Of a stretch of DNA of 64,000 nucleotides, positions 56,461 to 64,000 are shown in pieces. The DNA lies in contig NZ_WBXP01000001.1 of the NCBI RefSeq assembly GCF_016415625.1, positions 124,001 through 188,000 of the forward strand. Direction: 5' to 3'. The notes beneath the pieces were generated by a model. That model saw only the letters and a program-made list of their open reading frames with translations. It was not told where the DNA came from and ran no database searches. How positions within the stretch are numbered: position 1 is the stretch's first letter; each line of letters begins with the position of its first letter. Source of the stretch: Shimwellia pseudoproteus (GTDB taxonomy: Bacteria > Pseudomonadota > Gammaproteobacteria > Enterobacterales > Enterobacteriaceae). The position numbers and the translations under genes are program-made.

Positions 56461-56493
56461 GCGCCCGTCGCCCGCTATTTTCAGGAGAACACT

Positions 56494-57786
56494 ATGGAAC
56501 GCTCATCCGGCACATCAGAGGATCAGGTTTACCGTAAGGTCACGCGCCGCCTGATCCCGTTTTTGATCATTTGCTACTTTTTTGCCTACCTTGACCGGGT
56601 CAATGTCGGCTTCGCCAAACTGTATATGCAGGACGCCCTTAGCTTCAGCGATACCGTATACGGGCTGGGCGCGGGGATCTTTTTCATCGGCTATTTTATT
56701 TTTGAGCTCCCCAGTAACTTACTGCTTCAGCGTTACGGGCCACGTTTCTGGATAGCCCGCATCATGGCCTCCTGGGCTATCCTGTCCGGCCTGATGATGT
56801 TCGTCACCACCCCCACCCAGTTTTATGTGCTGCGCTTTTTACTCGGCGTGGCGGAGGCCGGGTTCTTCCCGGGTATCGTCTTCTACCTGACGTTCTGGTT
56901 CCCTTCCTGGCGTGCCGCCCGCACCCTGGGGCTTTTTATTCTGGTCACCCCGCTCTCCACCATTGTGGGTAGCCCGCTTTCCGGCCTGATCCTGAAACTG
57001 TTTGATGGGGTGTGGCATCTGCATAATTGGCAGTGGCTGTTTCTGATCGAGGCGGTGCCTTCGCTATTGCTGGCCGGGGTGGTGCTGCGCTACCTGGATA
57101 ACGACGTGCAGTCCGCCACCTGGCTGAGCCCGGCGGAGAAGCAGGTGATCCTCGGGGATCTGGCAAAAGATCAAGCCCGCCGCCATCAGGCCGCCGGTGG
57201 CAAGGCCAGTACCGGGGTCAGAGAGATGCTGGCCAATGGCTACGTCTGGCTGCTGGCAGTGGTATTTTTTAGCTTCAATATTGGCTACTACGGGATTAAC
57301 TTCTGGCTGCCTTCGATTATCCGGGGTTCCGGCGTAACCGATGACCTGCTCATTGGCTTGCTGGCGGCATTACCTTATGTGTTCGGGGCACTGTTTATGG
57401 TGCTCAACAGCCGCCACTCCGATAGCACCAAAGAGCGGCGCTGGCATATCGCCATCCCCGCCGTCATCGGCTGTATCGGGCTGGCGCTCAGCGCCTGGAG
57501 CAGCGGCTCCACCTTCTGGATGATGGCCTGGATCTGCCTCGCCATGTCCGGCACCCTCGCGCTGATCCCCACCTATATCAGCCTCCCCGGCGCCATGCTC
57601 TCCGGCACGGCCGCCGCCGCCGGTATCGCCCTGGTGAACTCCGTGGGCAATCTGGCGGGGTTTTTGCTGCTCTGTGCGCCGTTGATCCTGATGCTACCCG
57701 CCAGGCTGGCAAATCCTGATCCCCAGAATGATCCCGACCAGCAGGCAGCGCCTCTGCCCACTGCTGATAACCAGATAACCGAATAA
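56494..57786 (+). CDS. MFS transporter, anion:cation symporter (ACS) type, apparently shortened
   Basis: A 430-residue major facilitator of the ACS group, which imports organic anions such as hexuronates and aldonates. Blocks [60 protein letters not shown] and [20 protein letters not shown] are typical. After GNLAGF (residues ~385-390) most relatives continue with a loop and then helix 12; here the sequence passes directly to [15 protein letters not shown] and a 25-residue Pro/Asp/Gln-rich tail, as if about 30 residues were missing in frame. AGGAG lies 6 nt before the ATG. It is the first gene of the operon; uptake of a sugar acid is inferred. Confidence 0.85.
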   Translation: MERSSGTSEDQVYRKVTRRLIPFLIICYFFAYLDRVNVGFAKLYMQDALSFSDTVYGLGAGIFFIGYFIFELPSNLLLQRYGPRFWIARIMASWAILSGLMMFVTTPTQFYVLRFLLGVAEAGFFPGIVFYLTFWFPSWRAARTLGLFILVTPLSTIVGSPLSGLILKLFDGVWHLHNWQWLFLIEAVPSLLLAGVVLRYLDNDVQSATWLSPAEKQVILGDLAKDQARRHQAAGGKASTGVREMLANGYVWLLAVVFFSFNIGYYGINFWLPSIIRGSGVTDDLLIGLLAALPYVFGALFMVLNSRHSDSTKERRWHIAIPAVIGCIGLALSAWSSGSTFWMMAWICLAMSGTLALIPTYISLPGAMLSGTAAAAGIALVNSVGNLAGFLLLCAPLILMLPARLANPDPQNDPDQQAAPLPTADNQITE

Positions 57787-57796
57787 GAGGATGACC

Positions 57797-59515
57797 ATGA
57801 GCGGATGCGGCGGCTGTACCCAATGCGGGCCCCATTTCAGCCCGGTGTTAACCGGTGATGACGGGGCCCTGAAGCGGGCATTATATAAATCCATGGGCCA
57901 TACGGATGAGCAATTGCGCCGTCCGGTAATTGCGGTGGTCAACAGCTACACCAATGCCACCGCAGGCCATGTCAATCTCAACGATCTGACCGCCCAGGTG
58001 CTGGCCGGTATTGAGCAGGCCGGCGGGGTCGGCATGGTGTTTGGTACTATCGCCCCCTGCGACGGTATCGCCGAAGGGCACCTGGGAATGCGCTATATCC
58101 TTGCAGCCCGGGAAGTGATCACCGCCTCTGTGGAGGTGATGATGCGCGCCCACCGCTTTGACGGCATGGTCTTGCTGGGCTCCTGTGACAAAATCGTCCC
58201 CGGCATGCTGATGGCCGCCGCCCGGCTGGACGTCCCCGCCATTATGGTGAATGGCGGGCCCATGTACCCGGCGAGCTACCGTGGAAAGCACTGGGACGGC
58301 AATATTGTTACCGAGGCCATCGGCTGGAAGGCCCGGGGAGAGATCACCGCCGACGAGTTCGCGCATATTGAAAATATCGCCGAGCCCGGCCCCGGCTCCT
58401 GCACCATGTACGGCACCGCTAATACCATGTGCTGCCTGGCCGAAGTACTGGGCATGAGCCTGCCCGGCAGCAGCATGTTGCCGGCGGTCTCTCCCCAACG
58501 CCTGCAGGCAGCACTGGAGAGCGGCAAACAAGCGGTGCAGCTAGTGAATCAGGGGCTCAATGCCCGCCAAATCATCACCCCAGCGGCGATTCACAACGCC
58601 ATGGTATTCTTGCTGGCGACGGGCGGCTCCACCAACGCTATTCTGCACCTGCAGGCTATCCATTATGAAGCCGAACTGGGCCATTTGCCGCTCTCGGCGT
58701 TCGATGCTCTCAGCCACCAGGTCCCGCTGGTGGCGGCACTCTACCCGGCATCAGAACATGACATGATCGATTTCTGGGAAGCCGGTGGCGTGCCCGCCGT
58801 TGAACATGAAATTCAGGCCCTGATGCACCAGGATGCGCTTACCGTCAGCGGTAAAACCAAACGCGAACTGCTGGCCGCCGGTGCCCCCTCCCCCCGACCA
58901 GAAGTGATCCACACTCTCCACGCCCCGGTACGTAATGAAGCCGGTGTCGCGGTACTGCACGGCAACCTCGCCCCCCTGGGCGCGATTGTTAAACCCGCAG
59001 CCGTCCCGGAACCGCTGCTGTGCTTTACCGGGCCGGCAGTGGTGTTTAACAGCGAGCAAGACGCCATTGACGCCATTATGTCCGGCACCATCTCCCCGGG
59101 TAGCGTGCTGGTGCTGCGCTATGAAGGCCCCGCCGGAGGCCCCGGTATGCCAGAGATGTATAAGCCGATGAAGTCCCTGGAAGGGATGGGCCTCTCAGAC
59201 AGTTGCGCGCTGATCACCGATGGCCGTTTCTCCGGCTCAAACCGCGGACTGTTTGTTGGCCATATCTCGCCAGAGGCGGTCGAAGGCGGCGCCCTCGGGC
59301 TGGTAGAGGAAGGCGACCCGATAACCATTGATATTCCGGCCAGAACACTGACGCTGCAAGTCAGCGACGACGAGCTGGCGCAGCGCCGGCGCCGCTGGCA
59401 GCCAGTACACAAACAGGTCCCGCGCGGTTTTTTACAACTCTACCGCCGCTGGGCCTTACCCGCCGCACAGGGCGCGGTATTAACCGCAGAGGAGCCACCC
59501 AGTGAACCAACATAA
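57797..59515 (+). CDS. IlvD/Edd-family sugar-acid dehydratase
   Basis: A 572-residue iron-sulfur dehydratase; relatives dehydrate dihydroxy acids, phosphogluconate or aldonic acids to 2-keto-3-deoxy acids. Cluster-region cysteines are Cys130 in [10 protein letters not shown] and Cys202 in [14 protein letters not shown]; other family blocks are [26 protein letters not shown] and [13 protein letters not shown]. The first cluster position reads ATAGH, the GH type of E. coli IlvD, not the PCH type of [2Fe-2S] pentonate dehydratases. The N terminus CGGCTQC (residues 4-10) is unusual. The ATG at 57797 is 6 nt from AAGAGG; one at 57791 has no spacing. Context suggests a sugar acid, not isoleucine/valine synthesis. 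Confidence 0.85.
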   Translation: MSGCGGCTQCGPHFSPVLTGDDGALKRALYKSMGHTDEQLRRPVIAVVNSYTNATAGHVNLNDLTAQVLAGIEQAGGVGMVFGTIAPCDGIAEGHLGMRYILAAREVITASVEVMMRAHRFDGMVLLGSCDKIVPGMLMAAARLDVPAIMVNGGPMYPASYRGKHWDGNIVTEAIGWKARGEITADEFAHIENIAEPGPGSCTMYGTANTMCCLAEVLGMSLPGSSMLPAVSPQRLQAALESGKQAVQLVNQGLNARQIITPAAIHNAMVFLLATGGSTNAILHLQAIHYEAELGHLPLSAFDALSHQVPLVAALYPASEHDMIDFWEAGGVPAVEHEIQALMHQDALTVSGKTKRELLAAGAPSPRPEVIHTLHAPVRNEAGVAVLHGNLAPLGAIVKPAAVPEPLLCFTGPAVVFNSEQDAIDAIMSGTISPGSVLVLRYEGPAGGPGMPEMYKPMKSLEGMGLSDSCALITDGRFSGSNRGLFVGHISPEAVEGGALGLVEEGDPITIDIPARTLTLQVSDDELAQRRRRWQPVHKQVPRGFLQLYRRWALPAAQGAVLTAEEPPSEPT

Positions 59516-60407
59516 TAATGCCCGGCCGATCACCGGGGTGAACCCGATTGTTGCCCTGCCATTTACCCCACAGGGCGATATCGACCTGCCCAGTATGGTA
59601 CATCTGCTGGAGCACCTGGCGGGCACCGGTATCCAGGGGACGACGCTGTTTGGCATCGCCAGCGAGTTCCCCAAACTCAACGACGCTGAACGCACCCGGT
59701 TGGCGCAGCTGTTTATCAGCACCCTGGCCGGATCGTCACTGTATCGGGTACTGTCGGTTACCGATCACTGTACCGAGCAGGCGGTACAGCGCGCCCGGCA
59801 ATATGCCCGGCTTGGGGCCGATGCGCTGATGCTGTTACCGCCTTTCTTTTTACGCCCGACACCGGAGGCTATCGACGCGCATATTGCGGCGGTGCTTGAG
59901 GCGGTCGAGATCCCGGTGCTGGTCCAGTATGCCCCGGGGGAAACCGGCATCGCCCTGCCGGTAGAGCAGCTGGCCGCGGTGGCCGGGCGCTATCCCCACG
60001 CGGTATTTAAAATTGAGAGCACCTCGCCGGTGGAGTACACCCGGGCGTTTCTTGCCCAGGCGCCGGGGGCGACGGTGATGAATGGCTACGCCGGGATTTT
60101 TATGCCGGATATGCTGGACGCCGGGGGAAAAGGCGTGATGCCCGGCTGTTCCTTCAGTGAAGTGTATGTCGCGATTTACCGGCTCTGGCAGGATAATGCC
60201 TGCCATGCGGCCCGGGCGCTACATCAGCGGCTGCTGCCGTTTATCCGCCCGTGGATGAGCCACTGTGAATATATTATCCAGGTGGAGAAAAGTATCCTGC
60301 ACCGCCGCGGGATCATCGCCAGTGACTACTGCCGCCGCCCTGGCTGGCCGTTAACCCCCGCCGATCACCAGCAGATTGACCAGTTAATCGAGGCATTCAC
60401 GCTATAA
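59502..60407 (+). CDS. DapA/NanA-family aldolase or dehydratase
   Basis: A 301-residue class I Schiff-base enzyme of the dihydrodipicolinate synthase/N-acetylneuraminate lyase superfamily. The Schiff-base lysine is Lys170 in AVFKIES; the N-terminal [14 protein letters not shown] and [11 protein letters not shown] blocks fit the barrel. The position of the catalytic Tyr (YNVP in DapA) reads QYAP, Gln142-Tyr143, so the usual Tyr is displaced by one residue. The start is GTG 59502, 7 nt after GGAG, overlapping the dehydratase by 14 nt. By analogy with YagE/YjhH it may cleave a 2-keto-3-deoxy acid; a keto-deoxy acid dehydratase role is also possible. Confidence 0.82.
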   Translation: MNQHNNARPITGVNPIVALPFTPQGDIDLPSMVHLLEHLAGTGIQGTTLFGIASEFPKLNDAERTRLAQLFISTLAGSSLYRVLSVTDHCTEQAVQRARQYARLGADALMLLPPFFLRPTPEAIDAHIAAVLEAVEIPVLVQYAPGETGIALPVEQLAAVAGRYPHAVFKIESTSPVEYTRAFLAQAPGATVMNGYAGIFMPDMLDAGGKGVMPGCSFSEVYVAIYRLWQDNACHAARALHQRLLPFIRPWMSHCEYIIQVEKSILHRRGIIASDYCRRPGWPLTPADHQQIDQLIEAFTL

Positions 60408-60424
60408 AGTAGCCTGGCAAATTC

Positions 60425-60465
60425 ACCATAAAAAAGGGGCCGGTCACTGGCCCCTTTTTTATGGT
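60425..60465. terminator. Bidirectional terminator between aldolase gene and ispH
   Basis: A long perfect stem ACCATAAAAAAGGGGCC / GGCCCCTTTTTTATGGT with a 7-nt loop and U-tracts on both strands. It ends the sugar-acid operon (+) and the ileS-lspA-fkpB-ispH operon (-). Confidence 0.93.
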
Positions 60466-60474
60466 GTTCCGGTA

Positions 60475-61425
60475 TCAGTCGATTTGCTGCACGTCGAGGC
60501 GTAACTCTTTCGGTACTTCGAAGACGATATTCTCTTCCCGGCCCTCCAGCGAAATCGCGTCCCCGCCGCCCAGTTGCTGTAACCGGCTAATCACGTTTTG
60601 CACCAGAATATCCGGCGCGGATGCCCCGGCAGTCACCCCAACGCAATCAGCGCCGGCGACCCATTCTTCCTGAATATCGCTGGCGTCATCAATCAGGTAG
60701 GCGGTTTTCCCCTGACGGCGGGCCAGTTCAGCCAGCCGGTTAGAGTTAGAGGAGTTCTTCGACCCCACCACCAGCACGACATCGGCCTGGGCGGCCAGGC
60801 TGCGCACTGCTTCCTGGCGGTTGGTCGTGGCGTAGCAGATATCGTCTTTACGCGGCCCAATGATTTTCGGGAAGTGCTGGCGCAGGGCGTCAATCACCTC
60901 TGAAGTATCATCCACCGACAGGGTGGTCTGGGTCATAAACGAAAGCCGGGTCGGATCTTTTACCGTCAGTGTCAGGACATCATCCGGGGACTCCACCAGA
61001 TACATGCCCCCTTCCGGGTTACTGTACTGGCCCATGGTGCCTTCGACTTCCGGATGGCCCGCATGGCCTATCAGGATAGCTTCTTCACCACGGCGGCTGG
61101 CGCGCGCCACCTCCATATGCACTTTAGTCACCAGCGGGCAGGTGGCATCGAACACCGTCAGATCGCGGCTTTTCGCCTCATTACGGACCGCCTGGGATAC
61201 CCCGTGGGCAGAGAAGATCAGAATGGTGCCGTCCGGTACCTCACTGATTTCTTCAATGAAAATCGCCCCACGCTGGCGCAGGCTATCCACCACATAGCGG
61301 TTGTGTACCACTTCATGGCGGACATAAATTGGCGCGCCGAACAGCGTCAGCGCGTTTTCAACAATGCTGATAGCGCGGTCAACCCCGGCGCAGAAACCGC
61401 GCGGGTTAGCCAACAGGATCTGCAT
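60475..61425 (-). CDS. ispH: 4-hydroxy-3-methylbut-2-enyl diphosphate reductase
   Basis: Last enzyme of the MEP isoprenoid pathway, a [4Fe-4S] protein yielding IPP and DMAPP. From [20 protein letters not shown] at 61425 it has 316 residues, as in E. coli. Cluster cysteines are seen in [16 protein letters not shown] and [16 protein letters not shown] and SAHGVS are conserved. The start lies within the end of fkpB (20-nt overlap); an upstream in-frame start at 61449 is not conserved. It is the last gene of its operon. Confidence 0.97.
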   Translation of the reverse strand: MQILLANPRGFCAGVDRAISIVENALTLFGAPIYVRHEVVHNRYVVDSLRQRGAIFIEEISEVPDGTILIFSAHGVSQAVRNEAKSRDLTVFDATCPLVTKVHMEVARASRRGEEAILIGHAGHPEVEGTMGQYSNPEGGMYLVESPDDVLTLTVKDPTRLSFMTQTTLSVDDTSEVIDALRQHFPKIIGPRKDDICYATTNRQEAVRSLAAQADVVLVVGSKNSSNSNRLAELARRQGKTAYLIDDASDIQEEWVAGADCVGVTAGASAPDILVQNVISRLQQLGGGDAISLEGREENIVFEVPKELRLDVQQID

Positions 61426-61876
61426 GTGGAGCCTCCAGCACCGGATCAACCTCCAGCACTTCTACGTCAAAATGCACTGTCTGCCCGGCCAGCAGGTGGT
61501 TGAAGTCTACCGTGATTGAGTCACCGTTAACTTCCCGCACTACGCCGGGCATCTCGCTGCCGTCCATTGCCGTAAATAACATGATAGCCCCAATTTCAGG
61601 CTCCCCGGCGTCGATAAAATCGCGCCGGGAGAAATACTGAATCAGGTCAGGGCTGACTACCCCGAAAGCGGACTCCGGCGGCAGGGAGAAGCGGGTCTTA
61701 TCCCCGGCTTTCAGCCCCAGCAGGTGCTGCTCCAGCCCTTCAGACAAGCTGGTGTCCCCAAGGCGGAACAACGCCGGTTTGCCGTTTTCGCGGGTCGACT
61801 CAGCGGTGGAGCCGTCGTCGAGTTTCAGCGTGAAATGCACCAGCACCGCGCTGTTGCTCTGTACAGACTCAGCCAT
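61406..61876 (-). CDS. fkpB: FKBP-type peptidyl-prolyl isomerase SlpA/FkpB
   Basis: Cytoplasmic FKBP-like isomerase/chaperone. The 156-residue product matches E. coli FkpB (149) closely ([55 protein letters not shown]), with an extra seven-residue tail (PHADPVG) that causes the 20-nt overlap with ispH. It includes the inserted IF domain between the two FKBP halves. It overlaps lspA by 8 nt. Confidence 0.96.
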   Translation of the reverse strand: MAESVQSNSAVLVHFTLKLDDGSTAESTRENGKPALFRLGDTSLSEGLEQHLLGLKAGDKTRFSLPPESAFGVVSPDLIQYFSRRDFIDAGEPEIGAIMLFTAMDGSEMPGVVREVNGDSITVDFNHLLAGQTVHFDVEVLEVDPVLEAPHADPVG

Positions 61877-62393
61877 TGGTCACCTTTTTATCGTCTTTAT
61901 CGCCAGGTTTGCTGGAAGAGACAAAAAAGCCCTCCAGCACAATCAGCGCGGCACCGATACAGATCCCCGTATCGGCAATGTTGAACGTCGGGAAGTGCCA
62001 GTCACCGACATAAAAGTCGATCATATCCACCACAAAACCGTGCACCATACGATCGAACAAGTTGCCCAGTGCCCCGCCAATGATCAGCGCGTAAGCAATA
62101 TTGTTGATCTTCTGGCTGGCTTTAGTGCGGTAAAGCAGCACCAGCAGCACCAGAGCAATGCCGATAGCAATACCGGCAAAGAACCAGCGCTGCCAGCCAT
62201 CCTGCCCGGCGAGGAAGCTAAACGCCGCCCCCGGGTTATGGGCATAATGCAGGTTGAAAAACGGGATCAGCGGCCGGGTTTCATACAGCACAAAATTATC
62301 CATAATCCACTGTTTGAAACCCAGATCCACTACCAGCACCAGGAGCGCCAGCCACAGCCAGCGCAGACCCGTTGAAAGAATCGGTTTACTCAT
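61869..62393 (-). CDS. lspA: Prolipoprotein signal peptidase II
   Basis: Inner-membrane aspartyl protease that cleaves lipoprotein signal peptides after lipid modification. The 174 residues (E. coli 164) have four membrane segments and the catalytic Asp motifs [18 protein letters not shown] and [11 protein letters not shown]. The C-terminal tail ([16 protein letters not shown]) is longer and more charged than in E. coli. The start overlaps the ileS stop by one base (TGATG read on the minus strand). Confidence 0.96.
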   Translation of the reverse strand: MSKPILSTGLRWLWLALLVLVVDLGFKQWIMDNFVLYETRPLIPFFNLHYAHNPGAAFSFLAGQDGWQRWFFAGIAIGIALVLLVLLYRTKASQKINNIAYALIIGGALGNLFDRMVHGFVVDMIDFYVGDWHFPTFNIADTGICIGAALIVLEGFFVSSSKPGDKDDKKVTNG

Positions 62394-64000
62394 CAGGCAA
62401 ACTTACGTTTTTCGCCGTCACCGGCTACGTTGCTAACACAGCGACCACAGATATCTGGGTGCTCCGCGACCTTGCCAATATCGGTGGTGAAGTGCCAGCA
62501 GCGCGGGCATTTCTCACCTTCAGCTTTCTGCAAGGCAATTTTCAACCCTTTGAGCAGTTCACTCTGCTGGGCTTGTTCCGGGGCGTCGGCATAATCGGCA
62601 ACCTGAGCCCCGGAGGTCAACAGAACAAATCGCAGCTCGTCATCAAGGCTCAGCAGCTTCGCTTTCAGGTCCGGCTCGGCATACAGCGTGACGGCGGCAC
62701 CCAGGGAGCCCCCTACCAGCTTGTCGGCGCGGGCCTGTTCAATCACCTTGTTCACTTCACCACGCACTTCGAGCAAGGTTTCCCAGAACGCGTCGTTCAT
62801 CGCTTCGCTGTCGGCCAGGCCAAACAGGCCCTCATACCATTCACCGGTGAAGACATATTTCTCGCGGTTGCCCGGCAGGTAACCCCAGACTTCATCGGCG
62901 GTGAAAGACATGATCGGCGCCATCCAGCGCACCAGCGCTTCGGCAATGTGGTACAGCGCGGTCTGGCAGCTGCGGCGCGCCACGCTGTCCGCTTTAGCGG
63001 TGTACTGGCGATCCTTGATGATATCCAGATAGAACGATCCCATTTCGACGGAGCAGAAGCGCATCAGGCGCTGTACCACTTCGTGGAAATCGTAGCTTTC
63101 ATAGGATTTGATAATGTCCGCCTGGGCTTCGAGGGCGCAGCCTACTGCCCAGCGATCCAGCACCACCATCTCTTCCGGTTTCACCATGTCTTTCACCGGA
63201 TCAAACCCGTTCAGGTTGGCCAGCAGGAAACGCGCGGTGTTACGGATACGGCGATATGCATCGGCGGAGCGTTTGAGGATCTCGTCAGACACGGCCATTT
63301 CGCCGGTGTAATCGGTAGACGCCACCCACAGGCGCAGAATATCCGCGCCCAGTTTGTTCATCACATCCTGCGGGCTAACGGTGTTACCGATAGATTTGGA
63401 CATTTTACGGCCCTGGCCATCAACGGTGAAACCGTGGGTCAGCACCTGGCGGTACGGGGCTTTGCCTTTCATGGCAACGCTGATCATCAGGGAGGACATA
63501 AACCAGCCGCGGTGCTGGTCAGAACCTTCCAGGTACATATCCGCCGAGTGGCCGTTAAATTCCGGACGCGCATCCACCACAGAGTAGCTGGTAGATCCAG
63601 AGTCAAACCATACGTCCAGGGTATCCGGCACTTTCACCCAGTTGTCGGCGTCATCACCCAGAATGTCCCGCTGATCCAGATCCCACCAGGCCTGAATACC
63701 GTCTTTCTCAACCCGTTTAGCGACTTCTTCCATCAGCTCAACGGTGCGCGGGTGCAGCTCTTCGGTGTCTTTATGCACGAACAGCGACATCGGCACGCCC
63801 CAGGTACGCTGGCGGGAGATACACCAGTCCGGGCGGTTAGCCACCATGTTTTCAATGCGCGCTTTACCCCATGCCGGGATCCACCCGCTAAGATTATCTT
63901 TCGCCAGCCCTTCTTGCTCGATGCGGTCAATCTCTTTTAGCGAGTTAATCCGCAGGCCTTTCTGGTCCATACTCACGAACCACTGCGGGGTGGCGCGGAA
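62393..64000 (-). CDS. ileS: Isoleucyl-tRNA synthetase, 5' part cut by window edge
   Basis: Class I aminoacyl-tRNA synthetase. About the C-terminal 535 residues of a protein near 938 are visible, and the frame is open to the right edge ([15 protein letters not shown]). Seen: [12 protein letters not shown], the KMSKS motif in [12 protein letters not shown], the anticodon-binding helical domain, and the C-terminal zinc finger (CPRCWH ... DICGRCVSN). An ATG at 63976 is internal, not the start. In E. coli the operon continues upstream with ribF. Confidence 0.98.
   Translation of the reverse strand, partial: FRATPQWFVSMDQKGLRINSLKEIDRIEQEGLAKDNLSGWIPAWGKARIENMVANRPDWCISRQRTWGVPMSLFVHKDTEELHPRTVELMEEVAKRVEKDGIQAWWDLDQRDILGDDADNWVKVPDTLDVWFDSGSTSYSVVDARPEFNGHSADMYLEGSDQHRGWFMSSLMISVAMKGKAPYRQVLTHGFTVDGQGRKMSKSIGNTVSPQDVMNKLGADILRLWVASTDYTGEMAVSDEILKRSADAYRRIRNTARFLLANLNGFDPVKDMVKPEEMVVLDRWAVGCALEAQADIIKSYESYDFHEVVQRLMRFCSVEMGSFYLDIIKDRQYTAKADSVARRSCQTALYHIAEALVRWMAPIMSFTADEVWGYLPGNREKYVFTGEWYEGLFGLADSEAMNDAFWETLLEVRGEVNKVIEQARADKLVGGSLGAAVTLYAEPDLKAKLLSLDDELRFVLLTSGAQVADYADAPEQAQQSELLKGLKIALQKAEGEKCPRCWHFTTDIGKVAEHPDICGRCVSNVAGDGEKRKFA

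Noticed and set aside
56123-56554. 143-codon frame spanning the GntR end, leader and MFS start
   Set aside because: It overlaps two real genes in another frame and runs through the promoter, hairpin and leader; no conserved sequence.
62372-63940. 522-codon plus-strand open frame opposite ileS
   Set aside because: Antisense shadow of ileS with no ribosome site or known motif; ileS itself is intact and conserved.

Overview
The window is a chromosomal segment of a member of the Enterobacteriaceae related to, but not, Escherichia coli. Nearly every core gene is recognisable as the counterpart of a gene in the first ~2 minutes of the E. coli K-12 map, and the gene order is the reverse complement of that map: murE-ftsI-ftsL-rsmH-mraZ, cra, ilvHI, leuLABCD, setA-sgrST/sgrR, thiBPQ, yabI, araC/araBAD, polB, rapA-rluA, djlA, lptD-surA-pdxA-rsmA-apaG-apaH, folA, kefFC, caiC, carAB, dapB, ispH-fkpB-lspA-ileS. 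Both ends are cut inside genes (murE on the left, ileS on the right). By eye the sequence is richer in G+C than E. coli.

Layout. 1-4.9 kb: the start of the division/cell-wall (dcw) cluster on the minus strand, with its promoter and a three-repeat MraZ operator. 5.4-8.8 kb: the global regulator Cra and acetolactate synthase III (ilvIH). 8.8-9.9 kb: a 1.1-kb gene-free, partly AT-rich stretch where E. coli carries leuO; no leuO is present. 9.9-14.8 kb: the leucine operon with leader peptide and attenuator. 14.9-18.1 kb: the glucose-phosphate stress module setA, the dual-function RNA SgrS with its SgrT peptide, and SgrR. 18.2-21.6 kb: a TPP riboswitch and thiBPQ. 21.6-27.7 kb: yabI and the arabinose regulon with a complete AraC/CRP control region. 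27.6-33.9 kb: SOS-controlled polB, then rapA and rluA. 34-41.8 kb: djlA and the lptD-to-apaH envelope/ribosome/vitamin B6 group. 41.8-47.7 kb: folA, an inserted LysE-family exporter, kefC/kefF, a solitary caiC without the rest of the cai/fix genes, and a small YgdI/YgdR-type lipoprotein. 47.8-53.5 kb: carAB and dapB.

The main accessory region is 53.75-60.4 kb, between dapB and ispH, where E. coli K-12 has rihC. It holds a divergent pair (AlaX-type alanyl-tRNA editing protein / LysR regulator) and then a catabolic set: a FadR-type GntR regulator, an ACS-type MFS transporter, an IlvD/Edd-family dehydratase and a DapA/NanA-family aldolase. The last three form a tight operon that looks like a non-phosphorylative sugar-acid pathway: uptake, dehydration to a 2-keto-3-deoxy acid, then retro-aldol cleavage or further dehydration. 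A perfect 13-bp palindrome of the GntR type overlaps the -35 of its promoter, and the ~220-nt leader shows a partial resemblance to a cobalamin riboswitch. The transporter seems to lack the segment between helices 11 and 12, and the aldolase has Gln where the family has its catalytic Tyr, so the pathway may be atypical or decaying.

The other points most worth checking are the SgrT reading frame running into the SgrS base-pairing seed, the orphan caiC, and the loss of leuO. I saw no tRNA or rRNA gene, insertion sequence, prophage or CRISPR array. All family assignments were made by reading the translations against remembered reference proteins; no database search was run.
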